From positions 1 through 20,518 of the IMG/VR virus record IMGVR_UViG_3300033064_003186: a DNA stretch of 20,518 nucleotides; one strand, given 5' to 3'. A program made the position numbers and the translations under genes. This stretch comes from a virus. This document shows, one piece after another, positions 13,773-20,518 of this stretch. Below the pieces are notes generated by a model. It did no database searches and was not told the DNA's origin. It was given only the letters and a program-made list of their open reading frames with translations. How positions within the stretch are numbered: the stretch's first letter is position 1; each line of letters opens with the position of its first letter.

Positions 13773-15503
13773 ATGAGAAAACATATCGCAATACTGACTG
13801 TGCTCCTCATGGGGGCTTCTGTGTTTGGTGCGTCTCCGTGGCCATCGAGTGATGTTTACCCGAGGATGTTTGGTACGAACAAGACAGACACGGTGATGAA
13901 TACAGCGCTCACGGCCATAGGGACCAGGGTGTGCCGAGTGATTGTGGATGGTGGGACTTGGACGATATCCAACAATGTCACCTTCCCAACAAATACTCAT
14001 GTTTACATTGCGGCCGGCTCAAAGCTGAGTATCGCCAACGGCAAGATCGTTACGTTTAATGGCGGGTTTGATGCTGGGGCTTATGACGTTTTCGATGGTA
14101 CGGGGGTAACTGCTGGCTCTCCCAAGATGATGTATCGTCTTGTTGAGTGGGGGAGTGCGACCACGTATCCGATGGGGGTAGGTGCGACAGATGATCTTCT
14201 TGCCAGCAATAAGACCGTTTCTGGTGTATGGCTGATAACGAATGCGGCCAGTAGCTTCGGTGGTGTGCTTGGGGCGAACATTCCAGACCTTACCGCGGCA
14301 GAGATCGTCTCTGGTGCTTGGGTTCATTCTGCGAATCTTTCTCTGGATGATGGGGTGGGTGATTCTCCTTCGTTCATTTTACAGGATGCCGACAATAAGA
14401 CGTTTACGATAGCGAAACTGGATGCCGGAAATACCACGTTTACCTCTACAGAGGGTGACTTCCTGTTCACTCCATATGGTGATGACTTCCTTCTGGATGG
14501 TGGTCTTACCGTGGGGAGTGCTACTGAGGCCGGTGATAATAATCTGCGGGTAGAGGGTGATGGGACGTTCAACGGGAATATACTTGGAGATGATGCTACG
14601 ATTATTTCGAACATAGCGACAATCGCCACGGATCTTCTTGTGTCGGATGGAGCTGCCTTGACGATTGGATACAGTGCAGATACGACAGCTATCACATCTT
14701 CTGACTGGGCAATAGGCGCAACTGGTATAGCGTCCGGACTTGGGACAATTGGGTGCGATGGGAACATTACGCTGACCGCCGCAAGTGGGGATGCGACGAT
14801 TTCCTCTATTGGCGCTTCCAGTCAGGATGGCATGGTTCTTTTGGATGCTGATGCCGGGGGTGATAATGCAGATAGCTGGTGGATGATCTCTCGGGCTTCC
14901 GACAATTACTTTGTCCTGGCGAACCATACAACGACGAATCTGACCGTTACGGCGACAGGAAATGGGACGATTACCGGAGATTGGGATATCGATGGGAATG
15001 ACCTGACATCTCCGGCAGACCTGACGATCACGCCGGCCGGAAATGAGGTTCTGATTGATGGTGGGTTGAACGTGGGTGGGACAACGCAGCCTGGAGATAA
15101 CAATCTTAGGGTTGAAGGGACTTCGGCCTTTGTCGGGGCTGGTACGGCTACGGCTGACTTCACGTTTAACGGTGGGATTATTGGTGATCAGGCGACAGAC
15201 ATCACGTTGGTTGATGAGGCGACATTCGTTGATCTTACTGTTACGAATTCACCATCGTTTGTGTCTCGTTATGCGCTTTTGAGCAAGGATACTTCTACTC
15301 AGTATGCGACTGAGCATGGAACGTGTACGAACCTTCAGGCCGTAAGCTTTACGACTGCGTTTGCTGTGGCTCCCCAGATATTCCTGACGTATCAGGCGGC
15401 TGCAACTACGAATGCTTATGCAACGTCAATAACGGTCAATGGGTTTACGGCTGGCGGAGAACTGGTGAAGTCTATGGCATGGTACGCTATCGGTCAGAAA
15501 TAG
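13773..15503 (+). CDS. Fibre-like repeat protein 3 with signal peptide
   Basis: This is a 576-residue protein. I start at ATG 13773, after AAGGAG (13758-13763) and a second TAAGG (13766-13770), giving an N-terminus MRKHIAILTVLLMG that is a clear Sec signal with a Val-Phe-Gly-Ala cleavage region at 17-20. An upstream in-frame ATG at 13722 would bury the signal inside a longer protein and overlap the previous gene. Residues 40-110 look like the start of a spike or fibre stalk. A repeated 37-residue unit follows (232-268 and 419-455), and residues 273-329 match fibre-like protein 1. The last 60 residues (TTAFAVAPQIFLTYQ, TNAY, final WYAIG) match the tip of fibre 1. This probably forms a trimeric fibre with a receptor-binding tip. 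Confidence 0.68.
   Translation: MRKHIAILTVLLMGASVFGASPWPSSDVYPRMFGTNKTDTVMNTALTAIGTRVCRVIVDGGTWTISNNVTFPTNTHVYIAAGSKLSIANGKIVTFNGGFDAGAYDVFDGTGVTAGSPKMMYRLVEWGSATTYPMGVGATDDLLASNKTVSGVWLITNAASSFGGVLGANIPDLTAAEIVSGAWVHSANLSLDDGVGDSPSFILQDADNKTFTIAKLDAGNTTFTSTEGDFLFTPYGDDFLLDGGLTVGSATEAGDNNLRVEGDGTFNGNILGDDATIISNIATIATDLLVSDGAALTIGYSADTTAITSSDWAIGATGIASGLGTIGCDGNITLTAASGDATISSIGASSQDGMVLLDADAGGDNADSWWMISRASDNYFVLANHTTTNLTVTATGNGTITGDWDIDGNDLTSPADLTITPAGNEVLIDGGLNVGGTTQPGDNNLRVEGTSAFVGAGTATADFTFNGGIIGDQATDITLVDEATFVDLTVTNSPSFVSRYALLSKDTSTQYATEHGTCTNLQAVSFTTAFAVAPQIFLTYQAAATTNAYATSITVNGFTAGGELVKSMAWYAIGQK
14466..14576 (+). repeat. Internal 37-residue repeat of fibre 3 (copy 1)
   Basis: Residues 232-268 contain LDGGLTVG and AGDNNLRVEG. 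The second copy is residues 419-455 (15027-15137), with IDGGLNVG and PGDNNLRVEG. By my count 22 of 37 positions are identical with no gap. Confidence 0.75.
14589..14759 (+). repeat. Fibre module shared with fibre-like protein 1 (copy 2)
   Basis: Residues 273-329 of fibre 3 match residues 249-305 of fibre 1 (4232-4402) over 57 positions without gaps, with divergent synonymous codons. Confidence 0.75.
15027..15137 (+). repeat. Internal 37-residue repeat of fibre 3 (copy 2)
   Basis: Residues 419-455, partner of the copy at 14466-14576. The shared core GDNNLRVEG is identical. The unit resembles a repeating stalk element. Confidence 0.75.
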
Positions 15504-15514
15504 GGGGATGAAGA

Positions 15515-17548
15515 ATGCCTATTATAGGGCTGAATACGTTCCGTGGTTTGTTCCCTAAGATCGACCCTCGCCGGCTTGGTCAGGAAGATGCTCAGGTAGC
15601 TGAGAATACAAATCTGATTCCGAGAAACTTAACTCCATTTCTTGAGCCGGCGACTACGCAAGCGCTCACTGATGCTCTCCAAGAAACGATCTTCCTTTGG
15701 AGGCGTAACGATACGACTGAATGGCTGAGTTGGGCGCTGGACATTGATGTCATCAAGGGGCCTATCTATGAGGATCAGTACGACAGGATCTACTATTCCG
15801 GGAATGGCGACATCAGGATTAAGGGATGGGATGGCGGGGTCAGTGACCGTGTGGCTTCTCTGCCTTCTCCTGATGCGCCTACTGTATCTTCAAAGAGTTG
15901 GATCTTTGATGCGAGCGTGGTGACTGCCACGTACAAGGATACGTCCGGGACCTACCAGTTATCGCTTTCCGGGTATGAGCGGAATGAGGGGGTTCTCAAG
16001 TTCATCTTTCATCTTGCCTCCCATATTGCTGGAGAGGCGCCCTGGCAGTATCGGCTGACCATTCCTGATACCGGTGATGATCCTGCTTCTGCAAGCACTC
16101 CTACGAATCTTACGGATGATCCTTCTGATATCTATGAGGATAAGATTGATTTGCTTTTGGATGGCACAAAGTACGCGACATTCCAGGTGACTCAGATCGA
16201 CTACACGAATTATCAGTGGGATGCCGATGTGGGCAATGGCTATACGATTCCCTTTGATATCGAGTTTACGGTGAACATGAATTATGAACGTGCGACAAAT
16301 CAGTTTGTGTACTATGTCGAAACGTTTGTTGATGACTGGGGCATGGAAGGGCCGCCTTCAAGGATTGATCAGGCTACAGCGCAAAATCCTGCCCCTGTCA
16401 CTCGAATAACATCTTCGCCCACTGACCTTTACCAGAAGAGCGAGGCTACGGAGTGGCAACCGGGCGAAGTCTTGAACCTTGCTCTTGGTGGTGATACTCC
16501 GGGTGGCTACTTTCTTTCTAAGCGTCGCATTTACAGGTCTGCTGCCGGCACATCTGAAGATGCTTTCTTCTTCCTCGCTGAGGTTGATGAGGACCAGACC
16601 ACGTATGCAGATAGTAAGTCCGACGCTGAGCTTGCGGAACCGATGCCTTTGGTGCAGAACCCGCCTGATGGTCTACAGGGGCTCATAGGGATGCCTGGAG
16701 GCTTCACAGCGGCCTTCAAGGGCAAAGAGTTGTATATGTCGCCCTTATACCTGCCTCACAGCTATCCCGACCAGTACAGGCTCACCTTCGAGTTTGATGT
16801 TGTGGCTATAGCGGCCAGCGGGAATGACATCATTGTGATGACAACGGGGAGTCCCTACTACGTTACGGGATCGCATCCTGAAGTGATGACGCAGACGAAA
16901 CTTATGGTGAACCAAGCGTGTGTTGCGAAGAAGGGTGTTGCCGCGATAGGGAACCTTATCCTTTATCCATCCCCTGATGGTATTGTCGCTGTAGAGAATG
17001 GATCCGCAAGGTTGATCTCGGAGCCATACTTTGACCGAACAAGCTGGCAGGCTCTGGCGCCTTCTTCGATGATCGGGGCTTCCCACGATAAGAAGCTGTT
17101 TGCGTTCTTCACGGATGATGCACTGGTCTGGGACTTTGATGAGGGGCCGCGGTCACTGGTCAAGACCACTCAGCGGGTGACTGGCCTGTATGATGATCTC
17201 GAGGATGATATTCTGTACATGATCCAGAGTGCTGAGATTACGTCTTGGGAGGGTGGCACGGATTACTTGACGGCCAAGTGGCGAAGCAAGGAGTTCCAGT
17301 TGAAGAAGCCATTGGAGTTTAACTCTGGCAGGGTTGAGGCGGACAGCTACGATAACTGCGTTCTCCGGGTATATTCGAAGGGGGTTGCTGATGTTACGGC
17401 ACAGCTGATCATAACGGTAAACGTTATAGATGGGCTGGCATTCCGGTTGACGAAGGCACGGCCTGAGCGTGTTTGGACGATTGAGGTAGAGAATGATTCT
17501 CCCGTTACAGAGATAGCGATTGCTACGAGTATGGAGCTTCTTAGATGA
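15515..17548 (+). CDS. Tail nozzle / tail tubular protein B-like
   Basis: This 677-residue protein starts with GLNTFRGLFPKIDPRRLG, then AQVAENTNLIPRNLTPFLEP. That opening recurs in podovirus nozzle proteins (T7 gp12-like or stabilisation type), where such proteins form a hexameric beta-propeller-like tube through which DNA leaves. The body is beta-rich, with Trp/Tyr-containing blades such as EWLSWALDID and DRIYYSGNGDIRIKGWDGG, and later KGVAAIGNLILYPSPDGIVAVENG (about 474-497). GGGGG (15503-15507) is seven bases before the ATG and overlaps the fibre stop. The 3' end overlaps the next gene as ATGA. No enzymatic motif is visible. Confidence 0.72.
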   Translation: MPIIGLNTFRGLFPKIDPRRLGQEDAQVAENTNLIPRNLTPFLEPATTQALTDALQETIFLWRRNDTTEWLSWALDIDVIKGPIYEDQYDRIYYSGNGDIRIKGWDGGVSDRVASLPSPDAPTVSSKSWIFDASVVTATYKDTSGTYQLSLSGYERNEGVLKFIFHLASHIAGEAPWQYRLTIPDTGDDPASASTPTNLTDDPSDIYEDKIDLLLDGTKYATFQVTQIDYTNYQWDADVGNGYTIPFDIEFTVNMNYERATNQFVYYVETFVDDWGMEGPPSRIDQATAQNPAPVTRITSSPTDLYQKSEATEWQPGEVLNLALGGDTPGGYFLSKRRIYRSAAGTSEDAFFFLAEVDEDQTTYADSKSDAELAEPMPLVQNPPDGLQGLIGMPGGFTAAFKGKELYMSPLYLPHSYPDQYRLTFEFDVVAIAASGNDIIVMTTGSPYYVTGSHPEVMTQTKLMVNQACVAKKGVAAIGNLILYPSPDGIVAVENGSARLISEPYFDRTSWQALAPSSMIGASHDKKLFAFFTDDALVWDFDEGPRSLVKTTQRVTGLYDDLEDDILYMIQSAEITSWEGGTDYLTAKWRSKEFQLKKPLEFNSGRVEADSYDNCVLRVYSKGVADVTAQLIITVNVIDGLAFRLTKARPERVWTIEVENDSPVTEIAIATSMELLR

Positions 17549-18150
17549 GCCCGATAGACTTGAATAGAAATTTGGCTACTGACTTTATTGGCCGTGGTAT
17601 TCCTGACCGGAGTGGCGTGACCGACCCGAGCGCGAAGCGTGTTCTTGATGCTTTGGCTGAGACCGTTCAGCAAATGGGTAAGCGGATGAATGAGATAAGC
17701 AAGGCTTTGAATACTGCTGAAGGTGCTGTAGCGGCGAAGGCGGCTACGGCTGGGTCTGGTGTGGAGGAACCCTCTGCTGGTACACCTTCTTCTCCAGGGC
17801 AAGTGCTTGAGGGGCAGCATTCCGTGGCTGTCGTAGGGAACAAGATCCAGTTTGTGAACGATAAAGAGCCCGGGAACCTGTATGTATATGCTACAGACGC
17901 TGAGGGCAATCGTGGATGGATGACGGCGGTAGACTTTGTGAATGTTGTTCTTGGCGATGCACTGGAAACATATTTGGAGGCGTGGATGACAACGTGGGTA
18001 GCGGCGAATACTGTTGAGGAGCTGATGACCTCTACCAGCAGTTACAGCGAGGGCACGAAACAGTTTGTGAATATCCTTCGCCGGTATCGAGTGTTTGGTG
18101 TTGAGGGTGTTGTTCCGAGTGTGATCTTTACGGCTGAGGAGTGTCCATAG
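17545..18150 (+). CDS. Tail-proximal structural protein, unknown
   Basis: This 201-residue protein is not recognised. Residues 30-60 form a heptad-like helix (KRVLDALAETVQQMGKRMNE) followed by an Ala/Gly/Ser/Pro-rich linker (65-90). A beta part (VAVVGNKIQFVND, then LYVYATDAEGNRGWMTAVDF) and a helical C-terminus follow. It overlaps the nozzle stop by four bases, so translation is coupled. Coiled coil plus beta core plus position suggest a small oligomeric tail or fibre-linked virion protein. Confidence 0.55.
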   Translation: MSPIDLNRNLATDFIGRGIPDRSGVTDPSAKRVLDALAETVQQMGKRMNEISKALNTAEGAVAAKAATAGSGVEEPSAGTPSSPGQVLEGQHSVAVVGNKIQFVNDKEPGNLYVYATDAEGNRGWMTAVDFVNVVLGDALETYLEAWMTTWVAANTVEELMTSTSSYSEGTKQFVNILRRYRVFGVEGVVPSVIFTAEECP

Positions 18151-18887
18151 TGACCGTTGGAAAACTACAGGCTACGGCAGGTGGCAAGATGCTTATTCAT
18201 GCGAGTGGTAAGCTGATGGCCGAATGCTGTTGCGACCAATGCGAACTTGATTTTTCTGGAACGCTTGCCTTCCGGTATATCGCTAATCAGGTCTACACGG
18301 AGACTCAGGATGTGAGCCTTATAAATACCGGCGATAGTAACGTCACATGGCTTTCCGCTCTGTCTGGAGACTCTGAGGTAGCAGACAATGATACTGTGAA
18401 TCCGTCTTCTGGCTCCCTTAATTCAGGCATAAGTGTTGTTGTGGAAAATACTATCGATGGATCCGGCATAGGCGTTAATGGTACTTATACTGGCACCTTG
18501 ACGGCTACGGGTTCCCCGGGAGCGTGTACAGCCGATGTCCCCGTTACTTTATTGGTGGCAGCCCTCTTTACCGGCAACATCAAATATCACCTTGAGTACA
18601 CTGTTCCTGGTTTCGGGTATGATGGTACATTTGCTTATCAGTCTCCCGGGTATTGGTTTCATGCTATTGGGCCGGTGGAGCGAATGTCACTCTGGATTGA
18701 TGTGAATGGTGCTCGACTTCAATATAGGAATGCCGTTGGCGTCTCGTTCACAATAAGTCCAGATTTTGATGTGACCTTTAGATATAGCGATGGCTACCCG
18801 GCTGGAATTTCAGCATGGTGGAATGGTTGGGATCCTATTTTCGGCGGTAATCCCATTCAGGTAGAAATAGGTCCTTCCGTATGGTAA
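18150..18887 (+). CDS. Ig/BACON-like tail protein with N-terminal Cys cluster
   Basis: This is a protein of about 245 residues. The best start is GTG 18150, which overlaps the previous TAG and lies eight bases after GAGGAG (18136-18141). Another GTG at 18141 overlaps that site. The first 25 residues have repeated Gly-Lys hairpin words (GKLQATAGGKMLIHASGKLM) and then Cys26-Cys27-Cys28 and Cys31. Residues 32-135 have the alternating strand pattern of a BACON or other Ig-like carbohydrate-binding domain (VSLINTGDSNVTWLSALSG, later GTYTGTLTATG). The rest is beta-rich with many aromatics, such as ISAWWNGWDP. Surface attachment or sugar binding is likely. The Cys cluster may bind metal or form disulfides. 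Confidence 0.5.
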   Translation: MTVGKLQATAGGKMLIHASGKLMAECCCDQCELDFSGTLAFRYIANQVYTETQDVSLINTGDSNVTWLSALSGDSEVADNDTVNPSSGSLNSGISVVVENTIDGSGIGVNGTYTGTLTATGSPGACTADVPVTLLVAALFTGNIKYHLEYTVPGFGYDGTFAYQSPGYWFHAIGPVERMSLWIDVNGARLQYRNAVGVSFTISPDFDVTFRYSDGYPAGISAWWNGWDPIFGGNPIQVEIGPSVW

Positions 18888-19138
18888 TGAAAGAGATTCA
18901 GAATGGCTATCTTGAGGCAGACAGAACAAAGAGTCCCCCGGCGCGTGTGCCTGGGTATGAGGCGGCATTTGGTGATCCTTATGTCTTTCTTCCTGAACTG
19001 CCGGCGTGTGATTTCAGGACAAAGAAGCTTGTTGTTGAGAGCTGCTGTGGTGCTACCGAAAAGACGCATTGCTCTGAACTGGATGCTTTTGTTACAAGAG
19101 AGCAATGCTTAAAGTGTGAAACGACTCACGATGAATAG
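18887..19138 (+). CDS. Small six-cysteine protein (zinc-ribbon-like)
   Basis: This is an 83-residue protein. I prefer ATG 18887, which overlaps the previous TAA as TAATG. ATG 18881 in the same frame is possible, and neither has a good ribosome site. Six cysteines are clustered in the C-terminal half: Cys41, Cys53-Cys54, Cys62, and a C-x-x-C pair at 74 and 77. With acidic and His residues nearby this looks like a small metal-binding fold. Its neighbour also carries a Cys cluster, hinting at a functional pair in tail assembly or redox chemistry. The function is unknown. Confidence 0.55.
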   Translation: MKEIQNGYLEADRTKSPPARVPGYEAAFGDPYVFLPELPACDFRTKKLVVESCCGATEKTHCSELDAFVTREQCLKCETTHDE

Positions 19139-19147
19139 GAGGCGGAG

Positions 19148-19816
19148 ATGCCATTAGGACAAGGTTATCAGCGAAAATCAGAAGGGCTGCTCGGCAGGGC
19201 GGAAGGGGCGTATGGCTCTCTGAGGCGTGGTGGTGGAGAGACAAGTGCTTTGGGAAGTAGTCTTGCTGGCCAGTATCGAAGAACGTTTCAGCCATTGAAC
19301 GAGCGTATCGTTTCAGAGGCGCCGATCAACAGCAATGATCTCGTAGATAGGGCTTCGCTGGATACGGGGTTGGCCTTTGATAAGGCTCGAGGGATTCAGT
19401 CACGTAATCTGAGCCGTATGGGTGTCAATCCGAATAGCGGTAGGTTTCAGGGCTTACAGCAACAGTTACAGCTTGCTCAGGCAGCGGCTGAGGCGGGAGC
19501 CAAGACCAGGGCACGGCGTTCCGGCCGGCGAGAAAGCTTTGAGAGGATGATTGCCGCGGCAGGGCTTGGTAGGAATCTTCCTGGTCAGGCGACAAGCGCG
19601 ATGCAGTCGGGATCCTCACAGCAAGCCAGGGCGGGAGAGGGCTTCCGGGCATTGGCTGGTGACTATGATCGGTTAGCGGGTGATGTGGCCGAAGATAAAG
19701 AGACTGATAGTTTTCAGGCCGAGTTGAACAATCTCTTCGGCGGTGGTGGCGGTGGTGGTAGGCGTCAGGTAGGATATAATCCCGGTGGGTTTGGAACGTT
19801 CAGCCGTACCGTTTAA
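19148..19816 (+). CDS. Internal virion protein (ejection-type)
   Basis: This 222-residue protein is basic, Ala/Gly/Arg/Gln-rich and largely helical. Residues 75-105 contain LAFDKARGIQSRNLSRMGVN then PNSGRF. The GVNPNSGRF motif (92-100) is often seen in small internal proteins of podoviruses encoded after the tail genes, like T7 gp14 by position. The C-terminus is a Gly-rich linker followed by GFGTFSRT. AGGAGG (19137-19142) lies five bases before the ATG. The protein may be packed inside the capsid and ejected to form the channel through the envelope. No membrane helix is obvious. Confidence 0.62.
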   Translation: MPLGQGYQRKSEGLLGRAEGAYGSLRRGGGETSALGSSLAGQYRRTFQPLNERIVSEAPINSNDLVDRASLDTGLAFDKARGIQSRNLSRMGVNPNSGRFQGLQQQLQLAQAAAEAGAKTRARRSGRRESFERMIAAAGLGRNLPGQATSAMQSGSSQQARAGEGFRALAGDYDRLAGDVAEDKETDSFQAELNNLFGGGGGGGRRQVGYNPGGFGTFSRTV

Positions 19817-19837
19817 TTTCAGGAAGGAGAGTGTACC

Positions 19838-20518
19838 ATGAGCGTCTATAGTGGTCGAGTGAGAGGTCGGAAGGCGAATCGTCGGTATGGCCTTCAACTT
19901 GCGGCGAGTAATCGTGCTGATGAGCGATTGAAGATGGAGAAGTCTCGATCAAGGCGTAGGTCTTCACCAAGGGGTTTAGGGGCTGTAAGTCAACCTCCCG
20001 TTGATGAAGGAACATTCTTTACGAGGGACAGAGATCGTGGGTTGGGTGCGACTTCTGATGTTCAGGTTATCAAGCCTCCATCTGGTTTGGGCAAAGAAGC
20101 CAAGGCTGAGTCCGGGTTTGCCGTAGCGAGGCGTGAACGTGCGCTGATAGACCATCTCAAGGGCAAGGGCGTGGATGCCGCAAGAGTCCAGCTTAACCGT
20201 GATGGGTCTATGGAGATTTTGAATTCCGGTGGTAAGTCTGGGGTATTGAACCCTGAACAGGTTGCGAACATTATGAAAGACTTTGGGCCGGGTGCTGAGA
20301 AGGCGGCTATCAGGGCTGAGGATCTTGCATTGAAGAAGAGTGGCCAGGCAATCACAAGGAAAGGCCAAAAGCTAACGGCTCGGGCTCAGGATATCAAAGA
20401 GAAAGGGCTAGACGATGGACTTGGTTTGAGCGCTAAGGATATGCGTACCTTCACCGTATTGAACGGTGATGTTCGAAATGCACTGAGCCGCGTTGAGTCC
20501 CTTGTTTTTAGCGGAACG
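19838..20518 (+). CDS. Internal virion protein, partial (runs off the window)
   Basis: An open frame from ATG 19838 continues without a stop through the last base, giving at least 227 residues. GGAAGGAGAG (19821-19830) upstream is a good ribosome site. The N-terminal 50 residues are very basic (VRGRKANRRYG, then SRSRRRSSPRG), suggesting DNA contact. Later parts are mixed helix with Lys-rich patches (KKSGQAITRKGQKLTARAQD). Following an ejection-type gene, it is probably a second, larger internal virion protein (T7 gp15/gp16 slot). The end is unseen, so any transglycosylase or other enzyme domain further on cannot be judged. Confidence 0.6.
   Translation, partial: MSVYSGRVRGRKANRRYGLQLAASNRADERLKMEKSRSRRRSSPRGLGAVSQPPVDEGTFFTRDRDRGLGATSDVQVIKPPSGLGKEAKAESGFAVARRERALIDHLKGKGVDAARVQLNRDGSMEILNSGGKSGVLNPEQVANIMKDFGPGAEKAAIRAEDLALKKSGQAITRKGQKLTARAQDIKEKGLDDGLGLSAKDMRTFTVLNGDVRNALSRVESLVFSGT

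Noticed and set aside
14324-14927. Minus-strand open frames inside fibre 3
   Set aside because: They are antisense to repeat-rich coding sequence, have no ribosome site that I could see, and no recognisable protein features.
1-20518. tRNA, rRNA, integrase, transposase or attachment site
   Set aside because: I saw no cloverleaf-like sequence, recombinase motif or terminal inverted repeat of an insertion element while reading both strands. A covariance-model scan would be decisive for tRNA.

Overview
The window looks like the structural (late) module of a tailed double-stranded DNA phage with a podovirus-type (T7-like, short-tailed) layout. It is probably a metagenomic or poorly characterised phage, because few of its proteins match textbook phages closely. 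All supported genes lie on the + strand. They are tightly packed, with many ATGA or TAATG overlaps and strong AGGAGG-type ribosome sites. I found no rRNA, tRNA, transposase, integrase or CRISPR array. The host cannot be named from sequence. Sec-type signal peptides on three phage proteins only suggest a bacterium with a conventional Sec system.

Layout. Positions 1-57 hold the tail end of an upstream gene. 61-1272 is a beta-class DNA methyltransferase. 1273-1408 is the first real intergenic region, with a paired TGTACA palindrome and a TTGACA box. 1409-3481 is the portal. 3488-4978 is fibre-like protein 1. 5036-5332 is a small unknown protein, followed by the scaffold (5384-6511), the HK97-fold major capsid protein (6556-7494) and a small capsid-associated protein (7570-7998). 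8195-10045 is fibre-like protein 2, with a beta-helix and a C-terminal jelly-roll-like domain. 10065-11096 is a three-gene block: a 40-residue membrane protein, a 156-residue membrane-anchored coiled-coil protein, and a small protein with a phospholipase A2-like Cys-x-x-His-Asp motif. 11123-12051 holds two paralogues with different DNA-binding-like tails. 12072-13759 encodes the head-tail adaptor and connector proteins and two small beta-rich proteins. 13773-15503 is fibre-like protein 3. 15515-17548 is the tail nozzle protein. 17545-19138 holds three tail-proximal proteins, two of them cysteine-rich. 19148 to the end encodes internal (ejection-type) virion proteins, the last cut by the window edge.

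How they fit together. Portal, scaffold and capsid protein build the prohead. The adaptor, connector and nozzle proteins make the short tail. The final genes are placed like T7 internal core proteins, which are ejected with the DNA. Three separate fibre-like genes are inserted among the head and tail genes, and two share sequence modules. The 10065-11096 block is the best lysis or membrane-attack candidate, since no ordinary peptidoglycan hydrolase is seen.

Most unusual points: all three fibre-like proteins begin with a classical cleavable signal peptide; a PLA2-like motif protein sits beside two membrane proteins; two paralogues carry an H1-like and a SAP-like tail; and stable intercistronic hairpins without T-runs punctuate the capsid region.
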